Assembly (NCBI RefSeq): GCF_022179545.1
Contig: NZ_AP025518.1
Coordinates: forward strand, 5,270,001-5,334,000
DNA from: Mycolicibacterium fortuitum subsp. fortuitum
Lineage (GTDB): Bacteria; Actinomycetota; Actinomycetes; Mycobacteriales; Mycobacteriaceae
Direction: 5' to 3'
Length of the DNA: 64,000 nucleotides
A model generated the notes under the pieces. The model had not been told where the DNA came from. It saw only the letters and a program-made list of their open reading frames with translations, and did no database searches. How positions within the stretch are numbered: position 1 is the stretch's first letter; each line of letters begins with the position of its first letter. A program made the position numbers and the translations under genes. Below, piece by piece: positions 1-8,532 of the stretch.

Positions 1-906
1 CACCAGCACAAGCACCGGCGCCAACACCAGAGCGATCTGGATGGGGCTGTTGAGGATGATCGAGAAGGCGTACTCCGACTGATTCTTGGCCGCCAGCTGC
101 ACACCGACGACGTTCTCCACGGCGTTACCCGCGATCGCGACGATCACCAGACCGGCGAACGCCTGGGATATGTGCAACGAGTCCATCGCCGGTTCCAGTG
201 CCGCCACAAACCAATCGGAGACGAACGCCGCCAATCCACCTGCGACAGCGAGCATTCCGATCGCCAGGCCCACCGGCCAACGCGGCTGCTCCTTGTGCGG
301 CTGCGCCACCTGCGCACCAGCCTCGGTCTTGTCGCGCCGCAGCGAATACGGCAGCGACAATCCGAACAGCACCAGCAGCACCACCGACACGATCATCGAG
401 AAGGACACTTCGTGTTCGGAGGCAGGCGCGTGCACCTCGTGCGCGATCGACGGGATGGCCATGGCCGTCACCGAAAGCACCATCAGCACCAGAATGGTTC
501 GGACCTGGGCGGAGCCGAGTTTCTGCGGGCCGTGCTTCAATCCACCGACCAGGAAGGCCAGCCCCAACACCAGCAGCAGGTTGGCCAGGATGGAACCCAC
601 GAGCGCGGCGCGCACCACATCGACCAGCCCGGCCTTGAGCGCGAAGATGCAGATGAACAGCTCCGGCAGGTTGCCCAGCGCGGATTGCAGCACCCCGGTC
701 GCCCCGGGGCCGAACCGGTCTCCCAGTTGGTCGACCGCCAAGCCGACCAATGATGCCAATACGGTGACCGCCAATGCGCTGACGACGAAGCCGACCAGGT
801 GCGGCCAGCCACCGTAGTGAGACAGCCCCGCCACCACACAGATGGCGAGGCCACCGAAGATCAACAGCTTGTCGGACCGGATCAACACCGCCGTCATGCG
901 CGTCAT
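1..906 (-). CDS. Ca2+/H+ antiporter (CaCA/Cax family), 3' end beyond window
   Basis: The minus-strand frame is open from an ATG at 906 to the window edge (302 codons) with no stop, so the C-terminus is missing. It encodes a very hydrophobic protein with alternating transmembrane stretches. The motif GNLPELFICIFALKAG followed by LVGSILANLLLVLG (about residues 75-110) is the alpha-1 repeat signature of Ca2+/cation antiporters. A second repeat-like segment, IAIAGNAVENVVG, lies near residue 250. An acidic/Gln-rich cytoplasmic linker sits between the two halves, as in ChaA/Cax proteins. The start at 906 is preferred over the in-frame ATG at 897 because an AAGGTGAG ribosome site lies just upstream of it. 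Exchange of cytosolic Ca2+ for H+ is inferred from the family. Confidence 0.85.
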   Translation of the reverse strand, partial: MTRMTAVLIRSDKLLIFGGLAICVVAGLSHYGGWPHLVGFVVSALAVTVLASLVGLAVDQLGDRFGPGATGVLQSALGNLPELFICIFALKAGLVDVVRAALVGSILANLLLVLGLAFLVGGLKHGPQKLGSAQVRTILVLMVLSVTAMAIPSIAHEVHAPASEHEVSFSMIVSVVLLVLFGLSLPYSLRRDKTEAGAQVAQPHKEQPRWPVGLAIGMLAVAGGLAAFVSDWFVAALEPAMDSLHISQAFAGLVIVAIAGNAVENVVGVQLAAKNQSEYAFSIILNSPIQIALVLAPVLVLV

Positions 907-943
907 CTTCTCACCTTGACCCGCTCGACGGCGGGAACCAGCG

Positions 944-3253
944 CTATCCCTTCAGGGCCTCCGCCGCCGGACCGAGGTCGAGGAACACCGTCTCGCCGTT
1001 GGCGTCGTCGAGCCCGTCATTGTCGGTGACCACGTACAGGTTCTGGTTGCCGGCGATCGCGAAGCCTTCGACCTTCTCCTGCACATAGCCGTTCGTGGCC
1101 TGCAGGTCGGGTACCAGGTTGCGGGCCAATGTCTTCGGCAGAACTGTCGGCTTGTCGGCCGCCGACGTCACACCTGGGGCGTCGGGAATGGCCGCCCGGT
1201 ACAGCGCCTTGATCCGCGCATCGGGTCCGTTGAGCTTGTCGCGCTCGAGGTGCAGCAATTCGCCGTTGAGGACGGCGATTTCGGAGATGCCGATCCAATC
1301 GTCCTTGGTATCGGCGGACTCCAACTGGTAGCCGAACCATTCCCACTTGTCGGTGTAGCGCCCGATGCGGACCACACCCGGCGGGTCGGACTTGAGCTCG
1401 CGCTGCAGCGCCACCCAGACGGCGTCACCCTCGACGGCGACTCCTTCGAGACCTTGGCTACCGAGCTGCGCGGCAATCTCTTTGGGTAGCGGCACCCGCT
1501 TCTCGATGTGACCGTCGGCGGCGACGTAGACCAGCTGGTTGCCGGGCCCATCCTCGCCTTCAACCGCGAGCACGAATCCGCCGTCGGGTCGGGCCGATAC
1601 GCCCTCAGTGTCGAGGGTGACGGGCTTGCCATCTTCGGTGACCGGCGATGCCGTGTCGATCAGGGCGGGCTTCTGTGCCACGTCGATGCCGAGGATGCGG
1701 GCCGGGCCGTAGGCACTGTCGGTGGCGGTGTAGAGCCGGTTGCCGTCGTGCGGGTCAGCCGACAATGCGCCGAGGGCGCCCCATCCGATCGGGGCAGCGT
1801 CGACGTCGCCGGACACGATCGACGGAAAGTCCGGTTTGCCTTCGGCTTTGAAAGCATCGCCATAGCCGTAGAGGGTGACCGAGGCCCTCACTCTGGCTTC
1901 GGCATCGTCAGCTTCGGAAGAGATCGCCAGCAGATTGCGCGACGGGATCGGCAGGACACCCTCCGGACCTGGCGTGGTCGGAAGGATCTGCCGAAACACC
2001 GGCGCTTTGGGGTCGCTGACGTCATAGACCGCGACGAAGTTGCTGCGCTCCGAGGCGATCAGCGCGGTGGGGCGGCCACCGATGTTGGTGATGGCCAGCC
2101 CTTCTGGTTCGGGCCCCTTGGCGTCGGCCCGGGCCTCGATGTGGAGCCCGGTGCGCACGGCGAGCTGTTCGAGGGAATTGCCGGCGTCCCAGGTGACCTC
2201 GCCGGTGTTGGCGTCGAAGATCGTCCAGCCGCGGGTGCCGCCCTTCCAGTCGCCTTCGTTGGCGGTCGCCAGATGGTCGTCGCCGATCCAGCCGATGGCA
2301 TCGGGTTCGCGTGGAGTCTCTTTGATCGAACCGGTCTGGTTGATGGTGCCGTCGTCTTCGGTGTCGATGCCTTCGACGGATTCGCTTCCCGCGCTGAAGA
2401 TCTTCTGCACATTGCCGGAATGCCAGTCGATGACGGCGATGCCGTTGTTCTCCTGCAGGGTCACCGCGACCTGGCCGCGGGAATTGATGCTGACGTATTC
2501 CGGTTCGAGATCCTCCGGGGTGTCCAGGCCGGCGCTGCGTGCAGCGTCGACGTCGAAGTCGACCTTGCGCGGTTTCCAGGTGTTCGGGGCACCGGTCAGG
2601 TCGATCAGCTGCACGAAACCTGTTGGCGGTTGCGGAAGGTCACCTTCCTGCTTGCCGGGCGGCGTGAACTCCTCGTTGCGCTGGTTTTCCATCGCGATCG
2701 CGGCAAAGGTGCCGTCGGGGCTGACGGCGATCGAGTCGGGTTGACCGCCCAGGTCAATGCTGTGTACGCGGGTGCGGTCGGCGGTCCGGACGATGTCGAC
2801 GCGCCCCGACGGGTGCGCGAAGTCACCGCCGGTGGTGTCCACGACGACGAGCACATGGTCCTTCACTGCCGCTACCGACGTCGGCTGATCGTCTTTGTGG
2901 CCCAGCTCGGTGAGGGAAAGCGTGCCTTTGCCAACTGGTTTGGCGGGATCCATGATGTCGAGGAAGCCGATGCGTTTGGCGGCGGCGTCGGTGTAGATGA
3001 GCGTGTTGCCATCGGGAGTGACGGTGGAGATCTCGGCGACGGTTTCCTTTTCGGCCGGATCTTCAGCCGGCTTGTTGAGATACACCGGATAGGTGGACGT
3101 GCGGTGGTAGCGGTCCGCGTCGGGCAGGTTCCAGTCGATCGGCGACGTCGCCTTGGGGATGCTCTCCTCTGACTTCTTGTCCTCGGTGGAGCAGCCCGCC
3201 AGGATCAGCGCTGCCGCCGTGGTCATTGCCGCGGCCCGTCTCGCCGTTGTCAT
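944..3253 (-). CDS. Esterase-like/phytase-like secreted lipoprotein
   Basis: A 769-residue protein whose N-terminus is a lipoprotein signal peptide with lipobox LAGC (Cys about residue 21). It should therefore be exported and lipid-anchored outside the membrane. The first half contains repeated WD/NHL-like propeller segments (for example ISTVTPDGNTLIYTD and IAVSPDGTFAAIAME). The second half, from about residue 480, has the pattern of the 'esterase-like activity of phytase' domain (DPHDGNRLYTATDSAYGP, then SARPDGGFVLAVEGEDG). Its size agrees with large mycobacterial and streptomycete proteins of this family, whose substrate is not well established. An in-frame ATG nine codons downstream still leaves a signal peptide and could be the true start. 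It stands alone between the exchanger and a small secreted protein on the same strand. Confidence 0.8.
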   Translation of the reverse strand: MTTARRAAAMTTAAALILAGCSTEDKKSEESIPKATSPIDWNLPDADRYHRTSTYPVYLNKPAEDPAEKETVAEISTVTPDGNTLIYTDAAAKRIGFLDIMDPAKPVGKGTLSLTELGHKDDQPTSVAAVKDHVLVVVDTTGGDFAHPSGRVDIVRTADRTRVHSIDLGGQPDSIAVSPDGTFAAIAMENQRNEEFTPPGKQEGDLPQPPTGFVQLIDLTGAPNTWKPRKVDFDVDAARSAGLDTPEDLEPEYVSINSRGQVAVTLQENNGIAVIDWHSGNVQKIFSAGSESVEGIDTEDDGTINQTGSIKETPREPDAIGWIGDDHLATANEGDWKGGTRGWTIFDANTGEVTWDAGNSLEQLAVRTGLHIEARADAKGPEPEGLAITNIGGRPTALIASERSNFVAVYDVSDPKAPVFRQILPTTPGPEGVLPIPSRNLLAISSEADDAEARVRASVTLYGYGDAFKAEGKPDFPSIVSGDVDAAPIGWGALGALSADPHDGNRLYTATDSAYGPARILGIDVAQKPALIDTASPVTEDGKPVTLDTEGVSARPDGGFVLAVEGEDGPGNQLVYVAADGHIEKRVPLPKEIAAQLGSQGLEGVAVEGDAVWVALQRELKSDPPGVVRIGRYTDKWEWFGYQLESADTKDDWIGISEIAVLNGELLHLERDKLNGPDARIKALYRAAIPDAPGVTSAADKPTVLPKTLARNLVPDLQATNGYVQEKVEGFAIAGNQNLYVVTDNDGLDDANGETVFLDLGPAAEALKG

Positions 3254-3349
3254 TCGTCACCCTTTTCAGTTGTGCCGGTGCGTCGCACGAGCCTGCCCCG
3301 CACAGGTGACTGGCAGGGAGTCCACAGGTGAACGGAAAGCGACGCGCGG

Positions 3350-3748
3350 CTACAGCGGCGCCGAGAGCGGACCGAGCACCTGGCATTGCGGGGCGATCTC
3401 CGCGATGCCCATCCACCCGCCACATCCCCGGCCGGTCGATACGTACGTCGCACCGGGCCGGTAGGGCGTCCGCACTTCGGCCGGCGTGGCGCCCTTGCCC
3501 TGGTTGCATTGCACGGGCGAAGCGTTGTCCTGACGCTGCACGCAGGCCACGCTGAAGCGGGGATTTGCCGGCGCTCCGCATGCGTCCGGCGACACAGTCA
3601 CGCTGACCATGTCGGCACCGTCAACATGCACGACGGCAGGCGGCGACAGCGTGAACGCGCACGGCGGCGCTGGATCGGCGTGGGCCGGTGCCGCGGTGAA
3701 GCACGCGATCACCACCGCTGACAACAGCACCACCCTGGACCCAGCCAT
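3350..3748 (-). CDS. Small secreted mycobacterial hypothetical protein
   Basis: A 132-residue protein with a clear Sec signal peptide (MAGSRVVLLSAVVIACF, cleavage probably after AHA at about residue 24). The mature part is about 107 residues with five cysteines (CAF, DACG, ACVQR, QCNQG, GCGG, QCQ region), suggesting disulfide bonds in the cell envelope. No enzymatic motif is visible. It follows the same strand as the downstream lipoprotein gene, with about 96 bases between them. I do not recognise a characterised homologue; small Cys-containing secreted proteins of this kind are common in mycobacteria. The signal peptide and GC-rich third codon positions support it as a real gene. Confidence 0.7.
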   Translation of the reverse strand: MAGSRVVLLSAVVIACFTAAPAHADPAPPCAFTLSPPAVVHVDGADMVSVTVSPDACGAPANPRFSVACVQRQDNASPVQCNQGKGATPAEVRTPYRPGATYVSTGRGCGGWMGIAEIAPQCQVLGPLSAPL

Positions 3749-3777
3749 GTGGGGATCGTAGCCCCGCTGTGGGTCCT

Positions 3778-4128
3778 TCAGAAGGGCTCAGTGGGAATCA
3801 AGGATGCGACCACGCCGCACAAGTACTCGATCTCGGCCGTCGAGGGCTGCATCTCGAAGGCATGCACGTGACAAGCGACGCTGAGGCGGTTCCACGCCAG
3901 GTCCGCGCAGTCGGCTGCCTCTGCGGTGTCCAGCGATTTGAGGACGACGAGCTTGCTGCGTGAATTCGCCCAGGGTGCATCCGCATTGAGGGCAGCACAC
4001 CGCTGGTCGATGATCTCTTCCAACGCCTGACGGGCCAGAAACGCTGCCACTCGTGACGACAACCCTTCTGCCGATCCGGGAGCCACTAGGACGCGTTGCG
4101 CCTGGCCGAGCAGGTTCATCGCGCTCAT
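3778..4128 (-). CDS. Small partner protein of the SMC/RloC-like ATPase
   Basis: A 116-residue, mostly helical, acidic protein. Its ATG (4128) overlaps the stop of the upstream ATPase by 4 bases (ATGA), so the two are almost certainly translationally coupled. No signal peptide or transmembrane segment is seen. A conserved-looking core (LARQALEEIIDQRCAA; then SKLVVLKSLD, DCADLAWNRLS, ACHVHAFEM) resembles small helical accessory proteins, but I cannot name a family. The HVH and C residues could be functional. Inference from context: it regulates or co-operates with the ATPase, for example as an inhibitor of its putative nuclease. Alternatively it is an independent small conserved protein. Confidence 0.7.
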   Translation of the reverse strand: MSAMNLLGQAQRVLVAPGSAEGLSSRVAAFLARQALEEIIDQRCAALNADAPWANSRSKLVVLKSLDTAEAADCADLAWNRLSVACHVHAFEMQPSTAEIEYLCGVVASLIPTEPF

Positions 4129-6542
4129 CGCAACGCCAGCACTTCGAGCACGGTCTTTTCCAGGTCCCGGGCGTCGTGGATGGAGACCAGCTTCGCATCG
4201 CCGTGCGCGCCGGCGTTGCAGATACGCAGTGCCCGTTGGCGTTCACCTCTGAGCCATGGCGTCAGATCAGCCCGTGAATGACCGTGGATCGCCAGCGCCA
4301 GTCGGCTGGAAGTCTTCTTGGCCGACAACCATTTATCCTCGGACTCAGCGAGTGAGCGGCCGGCAAGCGCCTGCTTGGCATAGAAGGTCTGTTTGGCGGC
4401 GGATTCCAGCGCCATCCGGAAAAGCGCCGGCGCGGCACGGCCTTTGATGTCCTCGGGCATGTTCGCATCTTTGATCAACGCGAAGATGTCGCCCAGCTGC
4501 CGTAATGCCGGATTGACGTTGTCGCGCACGGTGACCCGCGATCCCTTCTCGCGGACCACTTCGATGAGTCTGGCGTCGACCCCGGTGTCCCGGATGACCG
4601 AGGCCAGCCGGTCGTCGTGGGAGAAGACGATCACCTGATGGGTCTTGGCGATCTCACACAGCACCTGGACGAAGCCGTCGATCTTCGATGGGTCCATCGC
4701 CTGGATCGGATCATCGAGAACGACGAACCGGAATGGACTCTTCGCCGACGTCGCCCGCGGCAGGAACAGCGCCAGCGCCAACGCGTGCAGCTCGCCCTGG
4801 CTCATTACCGACAGGGCTTTGGTGGGCTTGCCGTCGACTGCCCCTTCCAGCACCACCTTGCGCCGGGTGGAGGTGCCTTCGAGGGAGATCTCGACCAGGT
4901 CGACGTTGCTTTCCTGACGCAGTTGGTGCCAGATATCGCGGGCTTGGGCGGCAATGGGTTTGAGCCGCAGGTTGCGGAAGGCCGCGGCGTGCTCGTTGAG
5001 CCATTTCTTCGCAGCCGTGACGGCATTGAGTTCGTCGTCGACGGCTCGGGCCTGTTCTTCGAGACCGACCCAGCCACCGAGTTGGGCGGCCAGCGGCGCC
5101 CACGCGGTCTCGCGGCGGGTGAGTTCGTCCGCCGCTTCGACACGAAGTGTTTCGGCGGCCGCGATCACCTCCGTCAGCGCCGACTCAGCGTGCGTCGCCA
5201 GAGCATCGTCGGTAACAGGGATGTTCCGGGCGGCGGCCACCGCGTTGTTGTAGTTCGCCAGGGCCGGGAGGTCGATTCCTGGCACAGCGCCCGCCGCAGA
5301 GAGTCCCTGGATCAGAGTCGTGAGTTGCGCCCGCGCGGATTTGAGTTGTTGTGCGGTGGAGCGATATTCGTCCAGTAGCTCTTCGCTTTGCGCAATGCTG
5401 TTCTGTGCGGCCGTCGCCCAGTCCGCGTCGAGGCGCCCCTGCGCGCACACCGGGCAGTCGGCGTCACCGCCCTGATCGTGAAACCGCAGCGCGGTGCGCA
5501 GCAGCTCGACCCGCTGACTGGTGAGATCGATCGCGGCGGTCGCCGAATCGGCCGCGGCTCTTGCCGCAGCACGCAGTTGCCCCGTCGCGGCCTCGACAAC
5601 TTCGATGGTCGGTGTCTCCAACTGGGTCAAGGTCCGCAACGCCGGCACCGCGTCGGATTGGGCCTCCCCCGCGCCCGTCGCCAGGGCGCGAGCATCGTCA
5701 AGGGGTACAGGGCGCTTGCGCAGGAGTTTGGCTGCCCGCTTGGCGCGTTCGTCGGCGTGGTCGGCCAACGCGGTCAGGACGCGCTTGCGTTCGGCATCGG
5801 CGGTGTCGCTGGCGGCCCTGATCGTCTTGAGCCGCGTAGCCAGGAGCTTCTCGGTCTCGGAGAGCGCGTCGAGCCCCAGCAGCTTGGCCAGTGCGTCGTA
5901 CAGCGCGGAGGGTCCGCCGTCGAACAGCCGGCCGAGCTCCTCGTAGGAGAGCAACGGGCGGTGCAGCTCCAGTGCCCGCGACCAGCCCAACGCCTCGGTG
6001 CCGTCGACTCGCTTATCCCCAGCGGCCTGCGTCCAGGTGGTGCAGTTCTCCAGCTTCTCGCCCTGATCCCAGTTGACCCCCACGGTGAACGGGCCAAGGG
6101 CCTCTCGGGTGAACCCGACCTGGATCTGGCACGGGTCGGGGTGGTGGAGGTTCTGCCAGGCCTCGGCCCACAGGCTCTCCTTTTTGTTCCAGCGGTAGCT
6201 GGTTCCGGTGAGGGTGAGCTCCAGTGCCTCGGCGAAGCTCGATTTACCGGAGCCATTGCGGCCACTGACGACCATCAGACCCGGCGCTGGGAAGAGGTCC
6301 AACCGTGCCGACGGGCCGACGCCACGGAATCCCGACACCGTGATCGAGCTGAGAAAGGTTGGTGCCGGGTTGTTTTCGCCGGCCTCGACGCTTCCGCCGG
6401 ATACCTCAGCCAAGGCGCTGAGGACGACGTCCTTGGACCGGTCGGATAACGCGTCGTCAGCTCCGAGCAGCTCCAAGATCACGTCATGCACGGACTGTTC
6501 AGCACCTACGGCGGCCTCGGCCGTCCCACCCTCTTGCGGCAT
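4125..6542 (-). CDS. SMC/RloC-like ABC ATPase with zinc-hook CxxC and possible HEPN nuclease tail
   Basis: An 805-residue cytoplasmic ATPase. The Walker A motif GRNGSGKS lies at residues 94-101. The two coiled-coil arms (about 225-410 and 445-545) meet near a single CPVC (363-366) like a Rad50/RloC zinc hook. The ABC signature region is MSQGELHALALAL (580-592), Walker B FVVLDDPIQAMD (606-617), and the H-loop SHDD starts at 641. The C-terminal 110 residues hold R709-x3-E713 and, after a helix-rich stretch, RICNAGAHG with H780. This is the R-xxx-E ... H arrangement known from PrrC/RloC anticodon nucleases and other HEPN RNases. The family role would be a DNA-damage or phage-triggered nuclease, but this is inferred from motifs only. 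The DDPIQ Walker B variant is also common in other anti-phage SMC-like proteins such as Lamassu LmuB. The next gene overlaps its stop codon. Confidence 0.75.
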   Translation of the reverse strand: MPQEGGTAEAAVGAEQSVHDVILELLGADDALSDRSKDVVLSALAEVSGGSVEAGENNPAPTFLSSITVSGFRGVGPSARLDLFPAPGLMVVSGRNGSGKSSFAEALELTLTGTSYRWNKKESLWAEAWQNLHHPDPCQIQVGFTREALGPFTVGVNWDQGEKLENCTTWTQAAGDKRVDGTEALGWSRALELHRPLLSYEELGRLFDGGPSALYDALAKLLGLDALSETEKLLATRLKTIRAASDTADAERKRVLTALADHADERAKRAAKLLRKRPVPLDDARALATGAGEAQSDAVPALRTLTQLETPTIEVVEAATGQLRAAARAAADSATAAIDLTSQRVELLRTALRFHDQGGDADCPVCAQGRLDADWATAAQNSIAQSEELLDEYRSTAQQLKSARAQLTTLIQGLSAAGAVPGIDLPALANYNNAVAAARNIPVTDDALATHAESALTEVIAAAETLRVEAADELTRRETAWAPLAAQLGGWVGLEEQARAVDDELNAVTAAKKWLNEHAAAFRNLRLKPIAAQARDIWHQLRQESNVDLVEISLEGTSTRRKVVLEGAVDGKPTKALSVMSQGELHALALALFLPRATSAKSPFRFVVLDDPIQAMDPSKIDGFVQVLCEIAKTHQVIVFSHDDRLASVIRDTGVDARLIEVVREKGSRVTVRDNVNPALRQLGDIFALIKDANMPEDIKGRAAPALFRMALESAAKQTFYAKQALAGRSLAESEDKWLSAKKTSSRLALAIHGHSRADLTPWLRGERQRALRICNAGAHGDAKLVSIHDARDLEKTVLEVLALR

Positions 6543-6610
6543 GCAACGATTTAACTACCTCGATCCGACAAATTTGTCGGGATCGTCAGTTGGGGTGAGT
6601 TCGGGCCAGT

Positions 6611-7237
6611 TCACCCCTTGAGCCAGCGGCCGATTTGGTAGCAGACGAGATAGAGCACCACAGGCGCGCAGTACATCGGAACGGTCACCGCGGCGAGGAC
6701 GGCAGCAGGCACATACTGGCGCCGGAAACACGGAAAGTCCCCTGCCATGTCGACGAATCCGATCACCGCCGCACACAACACGAAGATCGCGGCCGCGACG
6801 GCGGGCCGGCCGGTCCACCCCTCCACCCACACGACGTAAGCACTGGCCCCGGCCAAGATCGCTAGCAACCACCACACTGTCGATGCCCTCAGTTTTCCGT
6901 AGCTGAGTGCCGACCCGTCCTCGTCGTTCTCGGGCGGATCCGGTTCCCGGTCGCTGCTCGATGCGGCGTAGATGGTGTTGCCGAACTTGAGGAACGGTGT
7001 CCTGAAGAAGGCCATCATCACCGACATCGCCGCAGCGAAACCTGCGATCCCGAGGGCCCGGTCTGGGTTCTGTTCGTTGGCGGCAAGGGTCATCAGCAGC
7101 CCGCCGGCCAGCCAGGACAGCCAGTAGATCCGCCGCTGGAGGCGGCGGTCATTGAGGAAGATGCCACTCCCGACGCCGATTATCGCGATGGCCGCACCTG
7201 CCCAGAAAACCCACTCTGCCGGTCCGCTCAGCTGCAT
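6611..7237 (-). CDS. Multi-pass membrane protein of unknown function
   Basis: A 208-residue protein starting at ATG 7237 (MQLSGPAEWVFWAG). It has about six hydrophobic segments: AEWVFWAGAAIAIIGVGSGI; YWLSWLAGGLLMTL; LGIAGFAAAMSVMMAF; a cytoplasmic acidic loop (SSDREPDPPENDEDGS); STVWWLLAILAGASAY; AVAAAIFVLCAAVIGFV; and a C-terminal AVLAAVTVPMYCAPVVLYL. The frame is open for another 54 codons upstream, but that extension is Cys/Arg-rich and unlike a membrane protein N-terminus, so the internal ATG is preferred. A perfect inverted repeat sits immediately 5' of this ATG. I do not recognise the family, and it has no visible functional link to its neighbours. Confidence 0.65.
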   Translation of the reverse strand: MQLSGPAEWVFWAGAAIAIIGVGSGIFLNDRRLQRRIYWLSWLAGGLLMTLAANEQNPDRALGIAGFAAAMSVMMAFFRTPFLKFGNTIYAASSSDREPDPPENDEDGSALSYGKLRASTVWWLLAILAGASAYVVWVEGWTGRPAVAAAIFVLCAAVIGFVDMAGDFPCFRRQYVPAAVLAAVTVPMYCAPVVLYLVCYQIGRWLKG

Positions 7238-7257
7238 GCGGGAAAGACTATTCCCGC
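7238..7257. promoter_or_regulatory. Perfect 7-bp inverted repeat abutting a start codon
   Basis: GCGGGAA and TTCCCGC (7238-7244 and 7251-7257) are separated by 6 bases and lie directly against the ATG of the membrane protein at 7237. In the transcript this hairpin would occupy the ribosome-binding region, and no other Shine-Dalgarno sequence is visible. It may be an operator or a translational control hairpin, but a chance palindrome cannot be excluded. Confidence 0.35.
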
Positions 7258-7311
7258 GATGGACGGTGTCAGTTCGCGTTCGCGAGCAACCAATATGTCC
7301 TGCGCCGGACA

Positions 7312-7381
7312 CTGCGACGAGCGTGCAGGCTTTCGCGCCAATCCGCGAGCCCGGCGACAAGAACCTGCACATTCGCCACAG
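7312..7381. repeat. 70-bp imperfect palindromic repeat, copy 1
   Basis: The outer arms are CTGCGACGAGCGTGCAGG (7312-7329) and CCTGCACATTCGCCACAG (7364-7381). They pair at 14 of 18 positions around a 34-base centre. A second element of exactly the same total length, arm sequence and 34-base centre occurs at 39511-39580. Both copies are intergenic. This points to a dispersed small palindromic repeat family (REP- or MITE-like) rather than a gene-specific terminator. Confidence 0.6.
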
Positions 7382-7525
7382 CGCACCCAAACCACACATC
7401 GGCCACCGCCCGAGGGGCGGCGAACGCCTCGGAGCTGTCGGTGTCCCCAGTTATCCTCACGTTGCGTCCCGGGTTATCGCCGGAAGGCCCCCGATCCATA
7501 CTCATCAGCTGACAGGAGGGCTGCG

Positions 7526-8530
7526 ATGGCCGACGCCACCGTCCAGGGGTACGACATCATCGGCGACGTCCACGGCTGCGCCACCCAGCTAGAGGCTTTG
7601 CTTTCCGAACTCGGGTATCACAAACGCAGCAGCACAAGCGAATACCGGCATCCCGAGCGCCAGGTGATCTTCGTCGGTGACTTGATCGACCGGGGTGACG
7701 AACAACTGCGGGTGCTAGAGATCGCCAAGGACATGGTCGACGCGGGCAGTGCACGCATCGTGATGGGTAATCACGAGTTCAACGCGCTGGCCTACGATAC
7801 CGAATGGCCGCTCAGCAGCGGGAAATACCTGCGGGCACATGATGATCCGGACAATCCGTGGTCGGCGAAGAACACCAAACAGCACGCGGCGTTCTTGGCG
7901 CAGGTCACGGGTGCTGACCGACGTCGCTACCTCGACTGGTTCGCCACGACTCCGCTGTGGCTGGACCTGGGCGGCCTGCGCGTCGTCCACGCGTGCTGGC
8001 ACCCACAATCGATCTCCGTCGTCGAAGAGCAGTGCGGGTCGAGCACACCCTTCCACGAACTCGACCATCTCGTGGCGGCGGCGACCGAAGGCGCTCCGCT
8101 CTATCAGGCGGTCGAGACTCTGCTGAAGGGTCCCGAGATCAGTCTGGTGGCTCACGGCCAGGGCAGATACCTCGACAAGGACGGTATCCCTCGGGGCAAC
8201 GCGCGTATGCGGTGGTGGAACAGCGAGGCCGTCACTCTGCGAGACTTCGCCGAGATGGGTGGGAACTTCACCACCGAAGCCGGCGCCCCCTACCCGCCGC
8301 TGCCCGAACGGGATCTGTCAGGAACCGATCTGTCCTACGTCTACCCGCCGGGGGTGCCGGTGTTCTACGGCCATTACTGGCGGCAGGGCTCCCCGGAGCA
8401 TCTGCACGACTGGACCGATTACACCGCGTGTGTGGACTTCAGCGCGGTGAAAGGCGGGGCGCTAACCGCCTACCGCTGGTCAGGAGAAGACCGAATCCGC
8501 CCGCAGCACTATGTGCGCGCCACACGGTGA
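7526..8530 (+). CDS. Metallophosphoesterase (calcineurin-like, PrpE/ApaH-type)
   Basis: A 334-residue cytoplasmic enzyme. The start ATG at 7526 follows a strong AGGAGG 9 bases upstream, so the much longer upstream open frame is not used. The canonical dinuclear-metal phosphoesterase motifs occur in order: GDVHG (13-17), GDLIDRG (51-57) and GNHE (81-84), followed by a His in VVHACWHPQ and AHGQGR further on. This arrangement matches protein-phosphatase/diadenosine-polyphosphate hydrolases such as PrpE and ApaH. It is longer than E. coli ApaH (about 280 residues) because of a C-terminal extension (PPGVPVFYGHYWRQG). Substrate is not predictable from sequence. It stands alone, divergent from the membrane protein gene. 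Confidence 0.85.
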   Translation: MADATVQGYDIIGDVHGCATQLEALLSELGYHKRSSTSEYRHPERQVIFVGDLIDRGDEQLRVLEIAKDMVDAGSARIVMGNHEFNALAYDTEWPLSSGKYLRAHDDPDNPWSAKNTKQHAAFLAQVTGADRRRYLDWFATTPLWLDLGGLRVVHACWHPQSISVVEEQCGSSTPFHELDHLVAAATEGAPLYQAVETLLKGPEISLVAHGQGRYLDKDGIPRGNARMRWWNSEAVTLRDFAEMGGNFTTEAGAPYPPLPERDLSGTDLSYVYPPGVPVFYGHYWRQGSPEHLHDWTDYTACVDFSAVKGGALTAYRWSGEDRIRPQHYVRATR

Positions 8531-8532
8531 CA

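Noticed and set aside
1508..3172. 554-codon open frame on the plus strand
   Set aside because: Antisense to the phytase-like lipoprotein, which has a signal peptide and recognisable domains; the plus frame has neither.
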